DNA of 10,283 nt from DATGMB01 sp035293845 (GTDB lineage: Bacteria; Acidobacteriota; Terriglobia; Bryobacterales; Bryobacteraceae): positions 1 through 10,283 of the forward strand of contig DATGMB010000147.1 in the NCBI GenBank assembly GCA_035293845.1. The letters are read 5' to 3'. Position numbers and translations under genes: made by a program. Shown in pieces: positions 7,127 through 10,283 of the stretch. The notes under the pieces are model-generated. The model saw nothing but the letters and a program-made list of their open reading frames with translations. It did not search any database and was not told where the DNA came from. Numbering within the stretch: position 1 is the first letter of the stretch; each line of letters starts with the position of its first letter.

Positions 7127-8128
7127 GTGCGCTTCTGGTCGATCGGCGTACTGGCGGGCGTGCTCGCGGCTGGGGCGCAGCCGCAGTCTGCGCCGCCGGC
7201 GGAGTTCAAGGTTCCGGTCCGCCTGGTGACTGCGCCGACGCTGGTGTTTTCGGGCGATGACCGGCTGGTCTTCGGGTTGCATCCCGAGGATTTCGAGGTC
7301 TACGACAACGGCCATCCGCAGAAGGCCGCGGTCGATCCCGATCCATGGCCGCCGTTTTCGATCGTGCTGGCGGTCGAGGCCAACCAGGATGTGCGCGGAT
7401 ACGCGCGCTTTATCTCGCGCGTGGGGAGCGCGGTCGAGGCGCTGCTGGTCGGCGAGCGGGGCGAAGCCGCGGTGATCGAGTACAGCGATGAAGTCAAGGT
7501 GCTGAAGCCGTTCGGCGAGGGCGATGTGGCCGGCGCGCTGCGGCGGTTATCGGGCACGGGCCGCGGCGCTCGCGCGATCGATGCCGGAATGCGCGCCGCC
7601 GCGCTGCTCGAAAGCCGGCCGGCGGCGAGCAGCCGCGTCCTGATTTTCGTCGGGCAGCCGGCCGATCGCGGCAGCGAATCGCCGCTCGCTGCTTTGCGCC
7701 GCGAAGTCGAGCGGAACAGCATCGCGGTTTATGCGCTGGCGCTGCCGCTCGCAGGCCGCGAATTCCTCTCCGACCCCTTTTCGCTCGAAGGCCTTTCGAG
7801 CAAGAGCGACCGCGGCGGGTTCCGCGCGGGGGCCGACCTGCGGCGGCTGGCATCGGTGCTGCACGGCGGCGCGGCGGCGACGGAGGGCGCGGACCCGTTT
7901 TCGACCTTGACGGCGGCCACCGGCGGCACGCAGTTCCACTTCCGCGCGCAGCGGGAGCTTGAGGACGGCATCGGATTGATCGGCCTCGAAATGCGCAGCA
8001 GCTATCTGGTGAGCTACTCGCCAGCACCGGGCGGCCCGGGATATCACGCGATCCGGATCGAGGTGGGGGTGCCGGGGGCGAAGGTGTTTTCGCGGCCGGG
8101 ATATTGGTGGGGAGGAGATAGGAGATAG
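7127..8128 (+). CDS. Exported VWFA-related (acidobacterial type) protein with degraded MIDAS
   Basis: The 333-residue product starts with a GTG and a signal peptide (RFWSIGVLAGVLAAGAQPQ). It follows the layout of the acidobacterial VWFA-related family: a strand-rich lead-in ending LHPEDFEVYDNGHPQKA (51-67), then a von Willebrand A-like domain from about 77 (FSIVLAVEANQDV; later EAAVIEYSDEVKVLKPF; ASSRVLIFVGQP), and a closing LRxLAxxTGG-like segment (LTAATGGTQFHF) with YLVSYSPAPGGPGYHAIRIEV. In ordinary members the first metal motif is DxSxS. Here the same position reads E84-A-N-Q-D88, and the later Thr and Asp ligand sites are also not obvious, so metal-dependent adhesion is probably lost. 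The role is unknown; family members are thought to be periplasmic or secreted binding proteins. The C-terminal GGDRR and the stop are encoded by a heptamer repeat. Confidence 0.84.
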   Translation: MRFWSIGVLAGVLAAGAQPQSAPPAEFKVPVRLVTAPTLVFSGDDRLVFGLHPEDFEVYDNGHPQKAAVDPDPWPPFSIVLAVEANQDVRGYARFISRVGSAVEALLVGERGEAAVIEYSDEVKVLKPFGEGDVAGALRRLSGTGRGARAIDAGMRAAALLESRPAASSRVLIFVGQPADRGSESPLAALRREVERNSIAVYALALPLAGREFLSDPFSLEGLSSKSDRGGFRAGADLRRLASVLHGGAAATEGADPFSTLTAATGGTQFHFRAQRELEDGIGLIGLEMRSSYLVSYSPAPGGPGYHAIRIEVGVPGAKVFSRPGYWWGGDRR

Positions 8129-8141
8129 GAGTTAGGAGTGC
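8114..8141 (+). repeat. Short heptamer tandem repeat (GGAGATA-type) at the VWA gene end
   Basis: The bases read GGAGATA, GGAGATA, GGAGTTA, then a partial GGAGTGC, that is three near-identical seven-base units plus a degenerate one. The repeat encodes the last residues and stop codon of the VWA-like gene, and runs into the 19-base gap before the convergent DUF1684 gene. It may be a simple slippage-prone repeat or part of a dispersed intergenic element. Confidence 0.65.
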
Positions 8142-8147
8142 GCGGCA

Positions 8148-8978
8148 CTAATGGCCCTCCGCATGATACGTCTTCTCGCCCGCTTCGACACGCACGGGCA
8201 AGTAGTTTTCCTTCGGCGGCAGCGGGCACGTGGCGTACGGCGTGAAGGCGCAGGGCGGGTTGTAGGCTTTGTTGAAATCGAGGACGACCTGGCCGTTGGC
8301 GGGCATCGCGGAATAGAAGAAGCGGCCGGCAGGATAAGTTTCTTTGCCGGTGGTCAGGTCGCGGAAGATGTAGAAGAGCTGCCGGTCGCCGGGGGCTTCG
8401 ATGATCGGATGCAGGCGCATCTCCCGGCCGTGCAGCGAAAACACGGCGTAACCGGGATTCTCGGATGGCTCGGTCTGGCCCAGGATGTTGAGGATCGGGA
8501 TCTGCTTCGGCGATTCCACCCATTTGGCGGTCACGCGGTAAGCTTCGCTGATCGGGAAATATTCGATGCCGCGGAAGCCGGTGCGGTAGGGGCTCTGGGG
8601 GTCCTTGAGGCGGATGCCGTACTTGTCGCCGCGCTTGATGACCAGAAGGCTGAGGCGGCCGACGGTCACGGCGCCCTCGCGCGAATCGGGTTTCAGGGCG
8701 CGGATCTGGCCGTCCATGGTTACGGACACCTGGCCGCCGTGCAGCTCGAACGTGCCGGCGTGCGGGGGGCCGTCCGGCAGCGGGATGTCGTTGGCGGCGT
8801 CGCGGCCGAAGCGGTTCGGCCCCTCGCGCAGCCAGAAAAGGCCGGCGAGCGAGGTCCAGCCATCCGGCGCGCGGAGGGCAGCATCGCGGCTCTTGCGCCA
8901 TGCCAGGATCTCGTCCTGATACCCGGCTGCAAGGGCTAGCGCCATGCCGGACATTAGAATGGCAATGAGTTTGGTCAT
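8148..8978 (-). CDS. DUF1684 family exported protein
   Basis: The 276-residue protein has an N-terminal hydrophobic segment (LIAILMSGMALALAAG, 4-19), probably a signal peptide, and then the DUF1684 pattern. There is a conserved opening YQDEILAWRKSRDAALRAPDGW, a WTSLAGLFWLREG segment (41-53), a central beta-rich region, and the diagnostic C-terminal block GRFFYSAMP...DFNKAYNPPCAFTPY, followed by ATCPLPPKENYLPVRVEAGEK. The family has no firmly established biochemical role, so none is given. Its ATG overlaps the zapA stop as ATGA, and a strong GAGGAGG ribosome site (8992-8986) lies 7 bases upstream inside zapA. It therefore appears to be the last gene of the rpmI operon although it is predicted to be exported. 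It converges with the VWA-like gene across only 19 bases. Confidence 0.88.
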   Translation of the reverse strand: MTKLIAILMSGMALALAAGYQDEILAWRKSRDAALRAPDGWTSLAGLFWLREGPNRFGRDAANDIPLPDGPPHAGTFELHGGQVSVTMDGQIRALKPDSREGAVTVGRLSLLVIKRGDKYGIRLKDPQSPYRTGFRGIEYFPISEAYRVTAKWVESPKQIPILNILGQTEPSENPGYAVFSLHGREMRLHPIIEAPGDRQLFYIFRDLTTGKETYPAGRFFYSAMPANGQVVLDFNKAYNPPCAFTPYATCPLPPKENYLPVRVEAGEKTYHAEGH

Positions 8979-9283
8979 GCTCCCGCCTCCTCGACGGATG
9001 CGATCAGCCGTTCGAGCATCGCGGCGTAAGGGGAGGCGGTGGCGTCCTTGCGCTGGCGCAGATCCTGGATCTCCAGTTCGGCCTGGCGCAGCTTGTCGGC
9101 CAAGTGCAGGCAGGCGAGCACGGCGATGCGGGTGGAATCGGCGCTGGGGGCTTTGGCGGCGATCGAGAGCATGAGCTCGTTGACGCTGGTCGCAACTTCC
9201 TCGATTTCGCGCGGATCTCCCGAGGCCACCAGCGTATAGGGCCGGCTCAGGATGGTCACCCGGACGGACTTTTTGTCATCCAT
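8975..9283 (-). CDS. zapA: Cell division protein ZapA
   Basis: The 102-residue product matches ZapA, a cytosolic protein that cross-links FtsZ filaments at the division ring. The N-terminal part (VRVTILSRPYTLVASGDPRE, 7-26) forms the usual strands and turn. A helix follows (EIEEVATSVNELMLSIAAK, 26-44), then the typical A-VLACLHLADKL core (54-65), which runs into a charged coiled-coil helix (RQAELEIQDLRQRK) for dimer and tetramer contacts. The length is normal. It follows the ZapB-like gene by 47 bases, with only a weak ribosome site (GTGAG), and overlaps the next gene by ATGA. There is no 6S RNA between zapA and its neighbour, unlike the common proteobacterial order. Confidence 0.87.
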   Translation of the reverse strand: MDDKKSVRVTILSRPYTLVASGDPREIEEVATSVNELMLSIAAKAPSADSTRIAVLACLHLADKLRQAELEIQDLRQRKDATASPYAAMLERLIASVEEAGA

Positions 9284-9330
9284 GGCGCGCTCACGCGGCG
9301 GGCCGCGGTCTCCGCCGCTCCCCAGATCGA

Positions 9331-9588
9331 TTAGCCGTTATTGAGCTCGTCGATCTGCTCCAGCAGGCGCTCGATGCGGCCGCGCACCTGTTTGCGCTCG
9401 GCCTGCAGCGTGCGCAGTTCCTCGTTGGCGCGCTCGGCCTCGGCGCGGGCCTGCGCGGCTTCCGCTACCGCGGCCTGCTTCTCCTGGCGGAGGCGCGCCA
9501 CCAGTTGGATGGCGCGCTGGATGCGTTCCTCGAGACTACTGAGGGAATCGTCGCTCTCTTGCTGGACCGGGAACATGCTCTGGCTCAT
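9331..9588 (-). CDS. Small coiled-coil protein, probable ZapB-like division factor
   Basis: The 85-residue product is almost entirely one predicted coiled coil from about residue 17 (LSSLEERIQRAIQLVARLRQ) to 83, rich in Glu, Ala, Arg and Gln, with a short polar N-terminus. The end, RGRIERLLEQIDEL, resembles the C-terminal heptads of small ZapB-like proteins that partner ZapA at the FtsZ ring. Position supports this: it lies directly upstream of zapA on the same strand. The call rests on composition and context, because coiled coils give little family signal. The ATG at 9588 overlaps the rplT stop as ATGA; a longer frame reaching 10005 is rejected because it runs antiparallel in composition through rplT and the rpmI-rplT gap. 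Confidence 0.72.
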   Translation of the reverse strand: MSQSMFPVQQESDDSLSSLEERIQRAIQLVARLRQEKQAAVAEAAQARAEAERANEELRTLQAERKQVRGRIERLLEQIDELNNG

Positions 9589-9947
9589 GCTTTCTGGACC
9601 GCGGCTTTGGCGGATTCGACCAGTTGGCGGAAAGCGGCATCGTCGTGCAGCGCGATATCCGCCAGCACTTTGCGGTTGAGGTCGAGGCCGGCGGCCTTCA
9701 GACCGTGCAGGAACTTGCTGTAGGAAATTCCGGCTTCGCGGCAGGCGGCGTTGATGCGCACGATCCACAACGCGCGGTAATCCCGCTTCTTGTTCTTGCG
9801 GCCGACGTAGGCGAACTTCAGCCCGCGCTCGACGGCCTCCTGCGCCGCGCGATACAGCTTGCTCTTGGTTAAGAAATATCCGGACGCCTGTTCCAGCGTC
9901 TTCTTCCGGGAAGCCCGGCGGTGGGGACCACGTTTGACTCTGGGCAC
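9585..9947 (-). CDS. rplT: Ribosomal protein bL20
   Basis: The 120-residue product is a clear L20, an early-binding large-subunit assembly protein that contacts 23S rRNA. Recognisable segments are the basic N-terminal extension (PRVKRGPHRRASRKKTL), the KLYRAAQEAVERGLKFAYVG helix, GRKNKKRDYRALWIVRINAA, and the C-terminal GISYSKFLHGLKAAGLDLNR block. The length is normal for the family. Translation starts at a GTG (9947-9945), fixed by the invariant PRVKRG that follows, with an excellent AAGGAG ribosome site 7 bases upstream (9960-9955). In several bacteria L20 represses its own operon by binding leader mRNA. It lies 84 bases after rpmI and its stop overlaps the next gene as ATGA. The usual pheS/pheT genes do not follow. 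Confidence 0.96.
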   Translation of the reverse strand: MPRVKRGPHRRASRKKTLEQASGYFLTKSKLYRAAQEAVERGLKFAYVGRKNKKRDYRALWIVRINAACREAGISYSKFLHGLKAAGLDLNRKVLADIALHDDAAFRQLVESAKAAVQKA

Positions 9948-10031
9948 GTTTCTTCTCCTTGGTTAATTCATCGTCATCGTTATTGGCGGAACGGGCACGT
10001 GCCACGCGCTCCGTCCGCGCAATCGCCCGCC
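9948..10031 (-). promoter_or_regulatory. rpmI-rplT spacer with strong ribosome site and 10-base palindrome
   Basis: This 84-base gap contains the AAGGAG ribosome site for rplT (9960-9955) and a perfect palindrome GGCACGTGCC (9994-10003). The palindrome could be a protein-binding site or a small RNA stem, but its loop-free form makes a hairpin weak. An AT-richer purine stretch (AACGATGACGATGAATTAACC) lies just before the ribosome site and may keep the rplT start unstructured. Any L20 feedback element here is only a guess. Confidence 0.35.
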
Positions 10032-10226
10032 CTAATAGGGGAGCATGCGCTTCAGAGTCGGCTGGTCGGCCGCGTCGGCGACCACGCTCTGATGCAGCTT
10101 CTTCTTGCGTTTGTGCGGCTTGGAGGTCAGAATATGGCGGCCGAAGGCGCGGTTGCGCACCACCTTGCCGGTCGCCGTTTTCTTGAACCGTTTAGACGCA
10201 CCTTTGTGTGTCTTCAGCTTAGGCAT
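10032..10226 (-). CDS. rpmI: Ribosomal protein bL35
   Basis: The 64-residue basic protein is L35 of the large ribosomal subunit, with the family's opening PKLKTHKGASKRFKKTATGK, the middle segment VVRNRAFGRHILTSKP and the KRKKKLH basic patch, ending in RMLPY. The length is typical. The ATG at 10226 has an AGGGA ribosome site 5 bases upstream. It is the first gene of this operon visible in the window; infC, its usual upstream neighbour, would lie outside. The next gene is rplT, as in most bacteria. Confidence 0.95.
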   Translation of the reverse strand: MPKLKTHKGASKRFKKTATGKVVRNRAFGRHILTSKPHKRKKKLHQSVVADAADQPTLKRMLPY

Positions 10227-10266
10227 AGATTTCCCTGGATCTTTATCGAACAGGAAAGACTCTCGA

Positions 10267-10272
10267 ATTATA
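10267..10272 (-). promoter_or_regulatory. Perfect -10 box (TATAAT) upstream of rpmI
   Basis: On the minus strand TATAAT (10272-10267) lies 40 bases before the rpmI ATG, giving a predicted leader of about 33 bases. The -35 region would fall past the window edge and cannot be examined. It suggests that rpmI-rplT and the division genes have their own promoter, in addition to any read-through from an upstream gene. Confidence 0.5.
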
Positions 10273-10283
10273 GCATGGTCACC

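Noticed and set aside
5498..7315. A 605-residue open frame on the minus strand opposite the esterase gene
   Set aside because: Its product is Arg/His-rich with no domain pattern and mirrors the codon bias of the plus-strand esterase, which has a signal peptide and full catalytic triad. It is an antisense shadow.
9589..10005. Extending the coiled-coil gene upstream through rplT to 10005
   Set aside because: The extra residues run in another frame of rplT and are low-complexity; the ATG at 9588 overlapping the rplT stop as ATGA is the natural start.
1..10283. Mobile element, CRISPR array, tRNA, toxin-antitoxin pair or defence cluster
   Set aside because: No transposase or integrase motifs, terminal inverted repeats, regularly spaced repeats, cloverleaf-like sequence or recognisable toxin or defence domains were found on either strand.

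Overview
The window is a GC-rich bacterial chromosomal segment with dense coding on both strands. It most resembles an Acidobacteriota genome, probably of the Solibacter/Bryobacter type. The clues are a TonB-dependent receptor with an N-terminal carboxypeptidase-regulatory-like domain, a secreted protein of the acidobacterial 'VWFA-related' type, a DUF1684 protein and a ZapA-type division gene. This placement is an inference from gene families; no rRNA or tRNA is present to confirm it.

Layout. (a) 1-1503, minus: the N-terminal 501 residues of an outer-membrane receptor, cut by the window edge, with a good sigma70-like promoter at 1555-1583. (b) 1629-3049, minus: an L-2-hydroxyglutarate oxidase gene (lhgO) and a translationally coupled 72-residue protein. 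(c) 3140-3715, plus: an HD-domain phosphohydrolase, divergent from lhgO and overlapping tail-to-tail with the next gene. (d) 3680-5573, minus: a crotonase-fold protein followed by an overlapping acyltransferase-3 membrane protein. (e) 5624-8128, plus: two exported proteins, a PHB-depolymerase-like esterase and a VWA-like protein with a degraded metal site. (f) 8148-10226, minus: rpmI, rplT, a ZapB-like coiled-coil gene, zapA and a DUF1684 gene, in transcription order. This appears to be one ribosome/division operon with a TATAAT box just upstream of rpmI.

How the genes relate. The rpmI to zapA block is the only obviously cooperating set: ribosomal proteins L35 and L20 followed by a probable ZapB/ZapA pair acting on the FtsZ ring. 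Stop and start codons overlap as ATGA three times (lhgO/72-aa gene, rplT/coiled-coil gene, zapA/DUF1684 gene), which argues for translational coupling. The genes in the middle look like separate metabolic or envelope functions rather than a pathway.

I did not find a mobile element, CRISPR array, toxin-antitoxin pair, defence cluster or biosynthetic cluster. The best second-look items are a run of promoter-like TANNNT boxes placed only 6-8 bases before several start codons, which suggests leaderless mRNAs; two enzyme-like proteins that lack their family's key residues; and the absence of pheST between rplT and the zap genes. There is no gene-free stretch longer than 300 bases.
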